From positions 17,610,501-17,674,500 of the forward strand of contig NC_088311.1 in the NCBI RefSeq assembly GCF_910592395.1: DNA of 64,000 bases, read 5' to 3'. A model generated the notes under the pieces. That model did not search any database, was not told the DNA's origin, and saw only the letters and a list, made by a program, of their open reading frames with translations. The translations under genes were made by a program, and so were the position numbers. Below are positions 49,996-60,720 of this stretch, one piece after another. How positions within the stretch are numbered: the first letter of the stretch is position 1; every line of letters starts with the position of its first letter. This DNA is from Lineus longissimus (taxonomy: Eukaryota; Nemertea; Pilidiophora; Heteronemertea; Lineidae).

Positions 49996-51195
49996 GCAGT
50001 GGATAAGGGTCTTGTCATTTTTAAATGTTTTTAAAAATAATTTTAGAATTTAGAATGATATGTGGGGCTAAACTTTTTGACACTTTTAGATTACTACGCA
50101 TTCCCAAGGTTCATGTGAATGTGTTGGAACCATACACTCTAAAAAGTAGGTCAACGGTGGAAATGATTGAAAAAAAGCGCCTCCTATGTTCAGACCCCCC
50201 AAACCGTGAATTTATCATGCATAACGTACAACGAAAATTTCATGGTTTGACAGGCTAGGATAGGTCTATTTGGCTTTGAAAGCGTTCCTCCCAGATTACG
50301 TCTCGGAAAAAGTTATGAGCATGTAGAAAGTACTGTTTAAAGGGAAAACGGCTTAAAACTTTATTACTGGTACGTGGCCCGCGGCAGAGACAATAGGTCG
50401 ACTGAATCTAGTTTAAAGATCACCATTGACGACGCTTGGAGATTGTTTCTACCACTGCTCAGTGCTGCCATCTATGAGAAAATAAAGTTAACAGTGAATC
50501 ATCAAAGCTGCAGACGAATTTCATCTAAAAGTGACATAAATATCGTATTTTCTCCATGTTTGCGGGTATTTCGAACGCAGGAATGAACCCTGGTATAATG
50601 CAACGTAGTTAGATTCTCCAGAACACCGAATCATTAGAGTTAAATGCCTCAAGGTGGCTGTTTTTGTCTGTCAAAATGAGCTCTAGCTCGAGCTAAGTCG
50701 AAAGGACAGTCAATAGTCATGACTTGGCCTACTGATTTCACAATCCATTCTGTTCATAAGGTGTTGATTGTACAGGCTGCTTCTACAGTTAAATACTCAG
50801 ATAAACTTGGTAGGCGTAATGTCATTGTCAGGCTTGAGAATGGAGTGGAGAGATGGGATGAGTCCCTCATTATTTTGTTTTGATATTGATTTCCATGATG
50901 ATGATCGTCACAGACAGTGACTGAGTGAGTGACACACTCGCACAGATAGAAATCATCACACCAGTCAGAGGAAGCCATTGAACTTGAGAGGGGCACAAGA
51001 AACCAGCAGATAGGCGGGCCCGGATATGCTGATGTTATGTTTTCTCGGCGTGGTTCATGTTATGGTACAGTTCCCTCTCTGTAGGAAAATGACTAATGAG
51101 CTGCTCTATAAGTAATATGAGACATAATAGATGAAACGTTTTGTAGAGAGAGCCTCTTGAACAGCGTTTAGTAAACCCTAAATATCTTTTTTTAG

Positions 51196-54100
51196 CTCCC
51201 ATGAGTAATCGTCCAGAACTGTATGAGGTAAGACATTTTAAAGCATGCCCAACTGTAAAACAATCTTCTGACATGTTTGACACCCTTAGCTTTGATACCT
51301 TGTTCATTGATGGGTCATACCATTGCTATTACCGACAACATACTGTCATCTGCAGACAACTGAGATTTGCCTACATTTCTGGTGTGCCCTAGTTGAAGAA
51401 CATGACGGTTTTTGCCTCCATATCTTTATAGATTAGGGTTTTCATCCAGATTAGTTTCTCAAAAACACCAAGAATTAGTTTGAGAGCTATTGCTAATGCT
51501 GACACTAGACTAGTAACAGCTCTCTTAGTTCTAACCTCTGCAGCTACTTATAACTTACTTAAATGGTTTTAATTAAGCCATCGAAAGTGCAAGGGAGAAG
51601 TTACATGTAGTACTAGCAGCTACTGCTCAGGAAATCATACTTTGGGCATGTCCAGTCCTTCATTCATGAGTTTCGTGTTATTTTGTCTTCAGGAAGTGAA
51701 GTTGCATAGAACCGGCAAAGAAAGAGAGAAGTGAGTAAAAGTTTTGCATGTGATGAGAAAACTAATCACAGCAATTGTGACTCGCTCTACCAAAACTAGG
51801 CGCTTGTCGCATCTGAACTTGACAGGTTGATACGGACTTGTTGTTCATTTCCCTATTGTAGACCTTTTGTGAAATCTATTACAAACTGATTTGGTCACAT
51901 TTCACAAAAGGTCTACAATAGGGAAATGAACAACAAGTCCGTATCAACCTGGCAAGTTCAGATGCGACAAGCGCCTAGTTTTGGTAGAGCGGGTCACAAT
52001 TGTTCCCCAAGGGCGTAGTGTCTAATCGAATCCAGGAGGCGTAGTGAGTCGCATTTCGGGGCTCGTATGAAGATAGATTTTTGCAATAAATGAGATGAAA
52101 TTACGATGCGAAAGCAATCACGACTCTCGAGATCCATTCCATTGTTGTGCTTACATTGTGACGTCATTTGCTGTGTATCATGTGACGTCATCTTCGCTAT
52201 CAGTTGTCGGGGGTAACACAGTTTGCGCAGGGCCTGAAGAGGTATGTGACTCATTGCCCCAGCTACAGCAACTGCCTTATTACTGTTCAGTAAGGACCGT
52301 GTAGGAATAGTCTTCAACTCTTTTCAACCGAAGTTGCCGAACCCAGATGCACCATTGGAAATTGCCAATGCCATGCTTGAAAATAGTTCTGTTCTATTCT
52401 TTTCTGAAAGTTTTGCTTCTGTTCAGTTTACCTGTCGTTGAAGAGTTCCATTATTTCCGGGTCCCCATCTTTTTTATGCAGTCCACATAACATGTCAATT
52501 ACATGTACTAATTCTTAATCTTTCCATGCAGATATGACAACATGGCTGACCTGTTTGCTGTGATCAACACGTTACAATGTTTAGAAAAAGCCTACATCAA
52601 AGACGCAGTCACTCCTAAAGAGTAAGTTTGGTGCTATTGCCAGGTCTCTCAATTGCACAATTTGGGACACACCCTGTTTTCGTTTCGGTTTATCTTAGCG
52701 TGATTTCAAAGTGTTTGTGCCAAACATCAGTCCTTCGTGCACCAAAAGTTTTATTTTTCAAGTGTTTATGAGGCGAACTTGATGTTTATGTCACTTTAAA
52801 GGCATTTAAAAAACATATACGGTCAGTAAACCTCCAGAAAATTCTTTAACGCCCACCCCCTTATTTGGGTGGAGACACCGTTAAACAATGTGTATTTAGT
52901 GTAATTGATAGCCCTGATTGCTTCGACTTGTGTATTTTGCCAAAATGCAACTGAGATCAGTGCATAGTATTGAAGGTTATAAAATGTCACTTACAAACAA
53001 GTACTGGAATTAACTAAAATATTAGTCATCACCTGCTTCAGCTTTATATGATTCTTGCCATTACTTACTTCCATCCGCCAGTTTAAATCGTCATTTCAAT
53101 TGAATAGGTGAAATTTCAGTATTCAAAAGTCAATCCATCAAATGAAGTATAGCTTCAAATCACTCTCAACTCACTGATCAGGATCTTATGAGTAAACATA
53201 ATATGATATTGTGGGCCCAGGTTTCCCCGCTGGATGCCTGTACTCTTACATTTGTTATTTATTTTATCCGTTGTTTTTCTTCAGATATACTGCAGCTTGT
53301 TCAAAGTTACTTGTCCAATATAAAGCTGCCTTCAAACAAGTTCAAAGTGACGAAATTCCTACTGTGGAAACTTTTACAAAAAAGATGAAGGTAACTAAGG
53401 AAAAAGTGCAAAATGAAGCTTTTCATGATGACTGAAATCTTTCTTGAAATCGTTATCGATAAAAAAAAAAGTTGGGCTACCCTTAACCTCTTGAATCCCG
53501 GTGACCGACCAGTCGGTCATTTTGAAATAACGTTTTTTCCCCAACGACCGACAGGTTGGTCTCAGTGATATTTCTATTCCCTTGAGCTGGGACGCTAGTT
53601 TATTGCTTGTTTTAGCGTGCTTGTTGTGCAGTAGGGTCAGTTAGAGCATGCCTGGGTAGATGGCGCCTCGGTACCGGACTTTGGCGGTTGTATGCGGGCG
53701 CTATACATCGTGAAAGTCGGACCCAATTTCGCAACCACGTGACCACCTTGGGATCCCGGGATTTTCAAGTTTTGGGATTCAAGAGGTTAAACTGATCTGT
53801 AAAACTGGAGCTACAGGTGTTTTAGCTAGTGGCTTTTTGGCTAAAAATCATAATCTGTATTAAGTCTTCTGCTGCATTCAGTATTCACCATCTCGACTCT
53901 AAAGCAGTCATTAAGTTGGAAAGGATCAGGCAAGTTTATCCAGCAATCCCCACGAACTGATTTCTAGTTCTGCTTTGTCTAGTAATGTCTAAGAATGATA
54001 TGGAATGATTATGCCTCGTGCATTGTTGATTGCAGTTTAATCATTTTTTCAAATATCATGTTTGAAGAAATCATGGTCATGCTGGAAGCCATTTTTGTAT

Positions 54101-57100
54101 GAAAAACTGACATATCTTATGTCCAAGTTGTCCCTTTAAGATTATTTAACTTTGAAAATTTACCCGAAAAGCACATGTAAGTATGTTTCAATTTTAGCTT
54201 GACTGTCCTGCTGCACTTGAAAGAATAAAAGAAGACCGGCCAATCACAATCAAGGATGACAAAGGAAATACAAGTAAATGTATCGCTGAAATTGTATCGG
54301 TAAGTTCTTGCAACTGGAAGTGAAGCATTGACATTTATGTGATTATATTTCATGTGAACTGGATGGAATTGAAAGACAAATTCATGTCAATATGACAACT
54401 TGACATTTTGTGTACAGGCAATATCTACACCAGTAACTAAAAAGGGGCCTCATAGCCCACTGCTGTCTGCCACACACCAGGGCAAATAATCTGTACATTT
54501 CAAATAGATACCACAACCTAATAGCATTGTTGACAGTTGAACTTATTTCTCTCAAACTTGTAGCAAACTTCAAAGATTGGTCTTGACACACCTGCTTTCC
54601 CCCTTGCACACTTAGACTCAAAGATTGGTCTTGACATACTGTTACCTCCTTTACCCCTCTTTCAGTTTACTTGCACATTTAATTTCAATAATTGCTCTTG
54701 ACATACTGGTACCTACTTTACCCCTCTTTCAGTTAACTTGCACGGTAACATTTCAAAGATTGATCTTGACATACTGTTACCTCCTTTACCCCTCTTTCAG
54801 TTTACTTGCACAGTTAATTTCAAAGATTGCTATTGAAATACTGGTACCTATTTTATCCCTCTTTTAGTTAACTTGCACAGTAACATTTCAAAGATTGATC
54901 TTGACATACCGGTACCTACTTTTCACCACTTTCAGTTAACTTACACAGTAACATTTCAAAGATTGCTCTTGACATACTGGTACCTACTTTACCCCTCTTT
55001 CAGTTAACTTGCAAAGTAATATATCAAAGATTGTTTTTGACATACCGGTACCTACTTTACCCCTCTTTCAGTTAACTTGCACATTTAATTTCAATAATTG
55101 CTCTTGACATACTGGTACCTACTTTACCCCTCTTTCAGTTAACTTGCACGGTAACATTTCAAAGATTGATCTTGACATACCAGTACCTACTTTACCCCTC
55201 TTTCAGTTAACATGCAAAGTAACATTTCAAAGATTGGTCTTAACATACCGGTACCTACTTTACCCCTCTTTCAGTTAACATGCAAAGTAACATTTCAAAG
55301 ATTGGTCTTGACATATCGGTACCTAGTTTACCCCTCTTTCAGTTAACTTGCAAAGTAACAATAACATTTCAGAAATTGATCTTGACATACCTGTTTTACC
55401 TCTCGTTTAGTTATTCATCACCATTATGGACAAGCTACGGCTGGAGATCAAGGCTATGGACCAACTGCATCCAGACATGAAGGACCTCATGGAGTCCATG
55501 AACGCACTGAGCATTCTGCCAGCTGATTTTGAGGGGAAAGTCAAAGCTGGACAGTGGTGAGTTGTGTGGTATGAAATAAAACCAATGCACCAGTCAATGT
55601 AAACCCTGTACCCCCACTACTCAAACTTCCATCGAGAGTTACTAAATGTAGTCGACAATTTTTTCTAGGGTTTGGATTCAACACGACTTGAAATCAAATT
55701 ATCTGAGATTCACGGCATATAACTAAAATTTTCTACTGATTGTAAGTATCAAACTTGCTGATAAGCATAAAAGTGATAAAGAAGTCGACAGCTACTCGAC
55801 ACTACAGATTTTTCTGATCGGAAGAAGACATGTAGTTGACTGGTAGAAAAAACTGTTCACTCAGAATTCGATACTGAATTTGTGGTCACCCTGAAATGGG
55901 GGTACAGGGTGTGAATTGACAGCTGCATAAAATCAAAGAGATGACTTGTCTGCGTGGTTGTGACTAAGTCTTTAGAACATCCGTGTCTTGCTGAGGAGTC
56001 TTCTTAGACTTCTTTTTTTGATGGCTGACTGTCTTTCACAGTTACATCTAAATTTTTGTACAGAGGGCAATGATGCAATGCTTACAAAATCGGCACGCAT
56101 TCAATCCAGCCAGAGGGTCCAGATGTTGGGCCTCACCTGCTGCAATTCAACCCTGATCTTATTTAACCCTTTCATGACCTGACATTTCATAATCTGAGGC
56201 AGGTCTGTGGTCTATTTTGCTGACAACTTGCTAAAAACTAAGAGGAGATCAAAGGGAATTAAACTTAGCATTGGGGGAATGCATTTTAGCACGCCTTCTT
56301 AGTCTCAAAGGTGGTCTGGGTGGCAGGAAGCTGTGACCCTCCATCGAGTTCACAACTTTTGAATATTTTGTACCAACATCGACAAACCTTTGCCAATTGA
56401 TTGTCCTTGTCAGGCATGTGGGAATTATCAGGAATTTTCTTATTCCTATTCCTTGAGACTCGCCCCCCTCCCCACGGCCACGCTCCCCGAAACAGTCCTT
56501 TCGGCATGTTCAAGATACTATACAGTTGAACCTTCTTTAGCGAACACCTCTCTATTAAGGACACTAGTTTTGCTCCCAACTTGGTTGTTTCCATTCAATT
56601 TGACCTCTAATCAGGACAGCGCTATTAAGGACAGCATTTGTCACTCCCGAGGGTGTCCTTAATAGTGATGTTCTACTGTATATCTGAAATGTGGGGTCTG
56701 TGTATGGGGTGAAGCTGGTGCTGTTAGTTTTTGGTACTTATACAGTCCTAATTTGGTCATCACAGGCTTCATAGGTTAGGATACTGTTCCTGGCAACCTT
56801 ACTATTGATCAAAGCGAAATGATAAACAGACATGAAGAAATTCCCTGTGGAGAGTTGGTAAAATGAGGCCACCATACTTCACCGCTTCTTCTAGACTAGT
56901 TAAGTAGTAGGTGACAAACTCCTCTTGGCATAACGGTGCGAGGTATATATTCTGTACCTTGACTTCCTCTTGGCCTAACTAACAAGGCATATATTTTGGT
57001 CCTCTGTTCCTTTTGGAATACTGTAGAACCTCTCTATTAAGGACACCCTCTGGACTGACAAGTGTTGTCCTTAATAGAGAGGTGTCCTGATTAGAGAGGT

Positions 57101-57484
57101 CAAATTGAATGGAAACAACCAATTTGGGACCAAACCTAGTGTCCTTAATTGAGGAGTTGTCCTTAATAGAGAGGTGTCCGCTAAGGGAGGTTCCACTGTA
57201 GTCATATTGGCTGCAAGATATAGCCATGTCATAAAGACCAGTCAAACCTCACCTGACCAGTTGAGCCTTCTGAGGACTTGGACATGATTTCTTCATGCGA
57301 TTTTGATAAAACATGAATGTGCTCGTCTGGAACTCACAAAAATGAGAATTTCTTTCATTGCAGGCTGTCAACCTTGAGTGAAATGCAGGTGTCCGATGAA
57401 CTGGATGATTCCCAAGTGAGACAAATGCTCTTCGATTTAGAATCGGCCTACAATGACTTCAACAGGATGTTACATAATGCATAA
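51196..57484 (+). CDS. VPS28: VPS28, ESCRT-I subunit, seven coding exons
   Basis: Exons 51201-51227, 51693-51730, 52532-52621, 53285-53390, 54198-54299, 55411-55556 and 57364-57484 join in phase to 630 nt (209 aa plus stop; human VPS28 is 221 aa). The N-terminal half, with [19 protein letters not shown] and [13 protein letters not shown], is the ESCRT-I core-binding region. [20 protein letters not shown] leads to the C-terminal four-helix domain, ending [20 protein letters not shown]. Family role: VPS28 joins TSG101/VPS23 and VPS37 in ESCRT-I, and its C-terminal domain contacts ESCRT-II, for sorting ubiquitinated cargo into multivesicular bodies. The start MSNRPELYE matches the NKPELYE start of the human conserved part, with a shorter leader. 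An acceptor just before the ATG (51195) implies an upstream non-coding exon. Introns are loaded with repeats. Confidence 0.97.
51201..51227 (+). CDS. VPS28: VPS28 exon with start codon
   Basis: Encodes MSNRPELYE, with acceptor TTTTTTTAG five bases before the ATG and donor GTAAGA. Phase 0. Confidence 0.9.
51693..51730 (+). CDS. VPS28: VPS28 38-nt exon
   Basis: Encodes [12 protein letters not shown] and two bases of Lys, equivalent to human EVKLYKNAREREK. Acceptor GTCTTCAG, donor GTGAGT, phase 2. Confidence 0.93.
51773..52001. mobile_element. foldback MITE, long near-perfect palindrome in VPS28 intron 2
   Basis: Arms of about 100 bp (51773-51873 and 51900-52001) are inverted copies around a loop of about 26 nt. 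The right arm (TTTCACAAAAGG...ACAATAG...GTATCAACCTGGCAAG...GGGTCACAATT) matches the right half of the MITEs at 28123 and 34549. Confidence 0.9.
52532..52621 (+). CDS. VPS28: VPS28 90-nt exon
   Basis: Encodes [20 protein letters not shown] and YIKDAVTPK. Acceptor ATGCAG, donor GTAAGT, phase 2 on both sides. Confidence 0.96.
53285..53390 (+). CDS. VPS28: VPS28 106-nt exon
   Basis: Encodes [20 protein letters not shown] and [15 protein letters not shown]. Acceptor TTCTTCAG, donor GTAACT, phase 0 at the end. Confidence 0.96.
53483..53790. mobile_element. piggyBac-like MITE with TTAA duplication in VPS28 intron 4
   Basis: Left TTAACCTCTTGAATCCCGG and right GGGATTCAAGAGGTTAA: an exact 13-bp TIR (CCTCTTGAATCCC) flanked on both sides by TTAA, the piggyBac target. 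The interior of about 275 bp has short subterminal palindromes (GACCGACCAGTCGGTC) and no ORF. Confidence 0.85.
54198..54299 (+). CDS. VPS28: VPS28 102-nt exon
   Basis: Encodes [20 protein letters not shown] and [14 protein letters not shown]. Acceptor ATTTTAG, donor GTAAGT, phase 0 on both sides. Confidence 0.97.
54566..55410. repeat. satellite of about 68 bp x 13 that ends at the VPS28 exon 6 acceptor
   Basis: The unit contains TCAAAGATTG, CTTGACATACTGGTACCTAC, TTTACCCCTCTTTCAG and TTAACTTGCA. The CTTGACATA word recurs every 66-73 bp from 54583 to 55381. Most units hold a pyrimidine tract plus CAG, i.e. a good 3' splice site. The last unit runs straight into the true acceptor of the 55411 exon. 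Confidence 0.93.
55411..55556 (+). CDS. VPS28: VPS28 146-nt exon
   Basis: Encodes [20 protein letters not shown] and [12 protein letters not shown], then two bases of Trp. The acceptor CTCGTTTAG is the terminal satellite unit; donor GTGAGT, phase 2. Confidence 0.96.
56521..56680 (+). mobile_element. CTCTCTATTAAGGACA-family MITE, copy G
   Basis: Starts TACAGTTGAACCTTCTTTAG and ends GTGATGTTCTACTGTA, with an internal deletion relative to copies A and B. Confidence 0.85.
57019..57200 (-). mobile_element. CTCTCTATTAAGGACA-family MITE, copy H
   Basis: Starts TACTGTAGAACCTCTCTATT and ends GGGAGGTTCCACTGTA. Well preserved and oriented toward copy G. Confidence 0.88.
57364..57484 (+). CDS. VPS28: VPS28 terminal exon
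   Basis: Completes Trp and encodes [20 protein letters not shown], then [19 protein letters not shown] and TAA at 57482-57484. Matches the human C-terminus. Acceptor ATTGCAG. Confidence 0.97.
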
Positions 57485-57939
57485 AGATTGTGGTGCTTTT
57501 GAAGACTTTTTAAAAGAGGAATTGTGCATTTTCACTAATTGTAGCTAATACTGCACAATTGCTATTATTGTAGCTGCATAGACAACTATGGATGATTCAT
57601 TCTCATTTTCTCACACACTGGCCTAGAGGCAGGATTGGGAGGTAACTAGGTCACTATATCTCAGAGCAGAGCACTATGGTCCCTGTTCTGAAGGCAGAGC
57701 CTGCCATTGGTTCATCCCTGTGCACCCTGGGTTTTCTGTGTCTCGGGTTCTGTGTGTTCCCTGCTGTTGGGGAAGGTTGAGGTTAGTGTTTGGGCTTAGC
57801 TGTCCTAAAGTAGCCAGTGAAAATAATGTCAGGAATTACCCAGCCTTCCCAGCATTTTGGTCGAATAGAACCCGGTAGGCATAGGACCCAGAACACATAG
57901 AACCATTTTGATCTCAGGAGACATAGAACCCGGGACTTA

Positions 57940-58400
57940 TGGAAACCCTTTGCTTTGGGGAAACATAGAGCATGGAATGCACAGAACACAAGACACATAG
58001 GACACAGGACACATAGAACCCAAGACACATGGAAACCCTTTGCTTTGGGGAAACATAGAACATGGGACGCATTGAACACAGGACACAGAACCCCCTTTGC
58101 TTTGGGGAAACATAGAACATGGGACGCATTGAACACAGGACACAGAACCCCTTTGCTTTGGGGAAACATAGAACATGGGACGCATTGAACACAGGACACA
58201 GAACCCCCTTTGCTTTGGGGAAACATAGAACATGGGACGCATTGAACACAGGACACAGAACCCCTTTGCTTTGGGGAAACATAGAACATGGGACGCATTG
58301 AACACAGGACACAGAACCCCTTTGCTTTGGGGAAACATAGAACATGGGACGCATTGAACACAGGACACAGAACCCCCTTGGCTTTGGGGAAACAGTGAAC
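57940..58400. repeat. 57-59-bp tandem array, about seven units
   Basis: The unit includes TTTGCTTTGGGGAAACATAG, AACATGGGACGCATTGAACA and CAGGACACAGAACC. The central units are near identical; the outer ones are diverged. Long minus-strand open frames here result from the repeat. Confidence 0.93.
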
Positions 58401-58552
58401 ACAGGAAGCATCGAACACGGGAGAGATAGAATATGTCCCACTGACCACATCTCCTACTGCTACCGTGAACAAGTGACAGGCTGCTCTCCGGAGTATTTGA
58501 ATTTAGGTCCAGTTTACTGTTTGGATGCAGCTTGATGTAATTCTCACAAATA

Positions 58553-58665
58553 TACAGTAGAACCTCTCTATTATGGACACCCTTGGGAATGACAAATTAC
58601 ATTTTTGTGTGCCGTCCTTAATTTAATAGGGAGCTGTCCTGATCACGGAGATCAAATTGCATAGC
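58553..58665 (-). mobile_element. CTCTCTATTAAGGACA-family MITE, copy I (truncated)
   Basis: Starts TACAGTAGAACCTCTCTATT. Decayed after about 110 bp, and the other terminus is missing. Confidence 0.7.
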
Positions 58666-59084
58666 AAAACTTATGTTTTGGATTTGGATGTAATTTTTTT
58701 CGGTTTTTCAAATAAAAAAACCTTTTTTTCCTGATTCTTATTGCAAAAATCGTGATTATTCGTGAATATATATGCAAATGTAATGCGAAAATTTGGTGGG
58801 TTACAGTATTTTGCAGTCTTGGGGGTTGTAACCAGCCGATACACTATTTATTCTCCCTTGTATTATAAAATGTTTCAGTGTACATAGTGTATTTTCTTGT
58901 GATAATGCCATATTAAATAATCTGTACCTATCTGTGTTTTTTTTTGTTCTTTTTGTCTTTAAATATTTGGCCCAGGATACTGGTAAATATTTTCAAATTT
59001 TGGTGTCAAGGTTTATGGATCGTCCGTTATTTTCCCTATATAAACATTGGGCCATTGCAGTAGTGGTGCATCATACCTACAAGC

Positions 59085-59155
59085 CCGGCGCTGAGGCAGT
59101 ATAGTGGTTGCCTTGTGATCCAGAGGTCCCAGGCTAGAACCTTCGCTGGCCATGG
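59085..59155 (+). repeat. tRNA-derived SINE head
   Basis: GGCAGTATAGTGGTTGCC resembles an A box and GGTCCCAGGCTAGAACC a B box at tRNA spacing. The body is not clearly delimited. Confidence 0.5.
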
Positions 59156-59446
59156 ACCTTCAGGGTTTTTCTGTTACATAAAAGAGTATGAGTTTATTTT
59201 TTAGATGTTGGATGTGTCTGGATGATGAACCTTTGTGTCCATCTTAACCTCAGTGCTTTGACATTGCTCAGCTTCCAGACAAAGCGTGTCATGAGCTATA
59301 CAGCTGGAAGTTTAGTATGCTTTGTGTCTTGAAAGAACCTGGTTGTGAGGACACGACGTTCCCTCATAGATGTACTATGTACCTAGGCATCATTCCTACC
59401 AGGCCAGGCTAGAGAATTTAGCACAATCGGTAGAGTGATTGACATC

Positions 59447-59794
59447 TTGGTTACAATGTTGGATTTTTATGATGGATTATGTATTAGCCTCATTTTGACC
59501 ACAGTTTTGGTGAGACGACCAAATATAACGTGTCGAAAGCTGATTCTCTGTGGATTATGCCTAATGTGTATCGAGTTAGAAGTTGTTTTAGAACCGAAAT
59601 TGATACCTCGCTGTCAATACTTGGTTACATTGTTGGATTTTTATGATGGATTATGTATTAGCCTCATTTTGACCACAGTTTTGGTGAGACGACCAAATAT
59701 AACGTGTCGAAAGCTGATTCTCTGTGGATTATGCCTAATGTGTATCGAGTTAGAAGTTGTTTTATAACCGAAATTGATACCTCGCTGTCAATAC
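59447..59794. repeat. 174-bp tandem duplication
   Basis: The block starting TTGGTTACAATGTTGGATTT at 59447 recurs at 59621 with very few differences (for example TTTTAGAACC against TTTTATAACC). The length is 58 codons, so an open frame passes through both copies. No domain recognised. Confidence 0.93.
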
Positions 59795-60039
59795 TGGTTG
59801 AATCGCCAAACTCAGCTCCAGTTGAGCTGTCATTTGACCAAAAAACTCAGCTGCCACCTCTGTTTGCCTACATTTTTCTTCCAGCCTTGTGGTATTTGGT
59901 GCTATCACAAAAACCTCATGTTCAGTATCAGTTCCTTTAAACCCTGGCTGGACCTTTGTGTTTGTCCTCTGTTAATACATCAGTACAGATGCACGTATTT
60001 ATGTTGCGACTTGCCAGATCTGGTATTAAAGTTCAAGGA

Positions 60040-60720
60040 TTGTCACTACGGTACTATAATTCTCCCCATAAAGATTGGCATGTTTCCTTCCCCAGGAAGA
60101 CTGTCTCATCAAGAAGACCTGTGAGCTAATAGACATAATGGTCGGACAATAAAAGAGGCTTTGGTAGACTTCCTTGTTTTTGTCATGATAACTGATACTA
60201 CTTATTCCAGGATGACTGATAGTAAGGAACCCCTTATTAAATGTTAGGGAATATCCCTAATTGTCCTCATAAAGATTGCAATACAGATGCACCTTTTATG
60301 TTTCTCCCTTCCAGGGAGACTGTCTCATCGAGAAGACCTGTGGACTGATAGGCCTAAGTGTAGAGTAATGAAGACAAGCCTCGGTGGAGTTTTAGGCCAT
60401 GATGTTTAATGGCCAAATTTTTGTCATGATAATTTTATTCCAGGATGACGGATATTTGGGCACCTCTTATTAGATGTTAGGGAATATCCCTAATTGTCCT
60501 CATAAAGATTGCAGTATAGATGCACTTGGCAGGTTTCTTCCTACCAGGAAGACAGATCTAGTAGACTCTTGAGCTGATAGGCCTAAGTGCAGAGTAATAA
60601 AAACTAGCCTCACTGAACTTCTTGGAAATGATGTTTTATAGCCTTCCTAGTTTTTGTCTTGATCATTTTCAGATACTTTTTATGCCAGGATGTCCGATAT
60701 GTTTACGCTAAGTGTCAATA
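60040..60720. repeat. degenerate tandem repeat, about 220-bp unit, three copies
   Basis: Recurring landmarks are ATAAAGATTG, CCAGG(A/G)AGAC, GAGCTGATAGGCCTAAGTG, AGAGTAAT, TTTTTGTCATGATAA and CCAGGATGACTGATA. A partial fourth copy lies at 61190-61310 after unrelated sequence. Confidence 0.8.

Larger units (their letters stand above)
41094..51195. other. ZFYVE9 3' UTR and 10-kb intergenic region before VPS28
   Basis: No recognisable protein family. AATAAA signals at 41348-41353 and 42534-42539 are candidates for ZFYVE9 polyadenylation, the first lying inside a dispersed repeat. The region holds MITE copies E and F, three short inverted-repeat elements, a three-copy 95-bp tandem repeat, a duplicated SINE-like block (48440 and 49455) and one small ORF (46948). 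Confidence 0.55.
55557..57363. other. VPS28 intron 6
   Basis: No exon seen. It contains two MITE copies in opposite orientation (G and H), about 340 bp apart. Confidence 0.6.

Noticed and set aside
54566-55410. CRISPR-like look of regularly spaced repeats
   Set aside because: The repeats are direct and contiguous with no unique spacers, and the genome is eukaryotic; it is an intronic satellite.
57783-58472. Three long cysteine-rich minus-strand open frames
   Set aside because: They exist only because the 57-59-bp tandem unit lacks stops; all three frames give the same rotated peptide.
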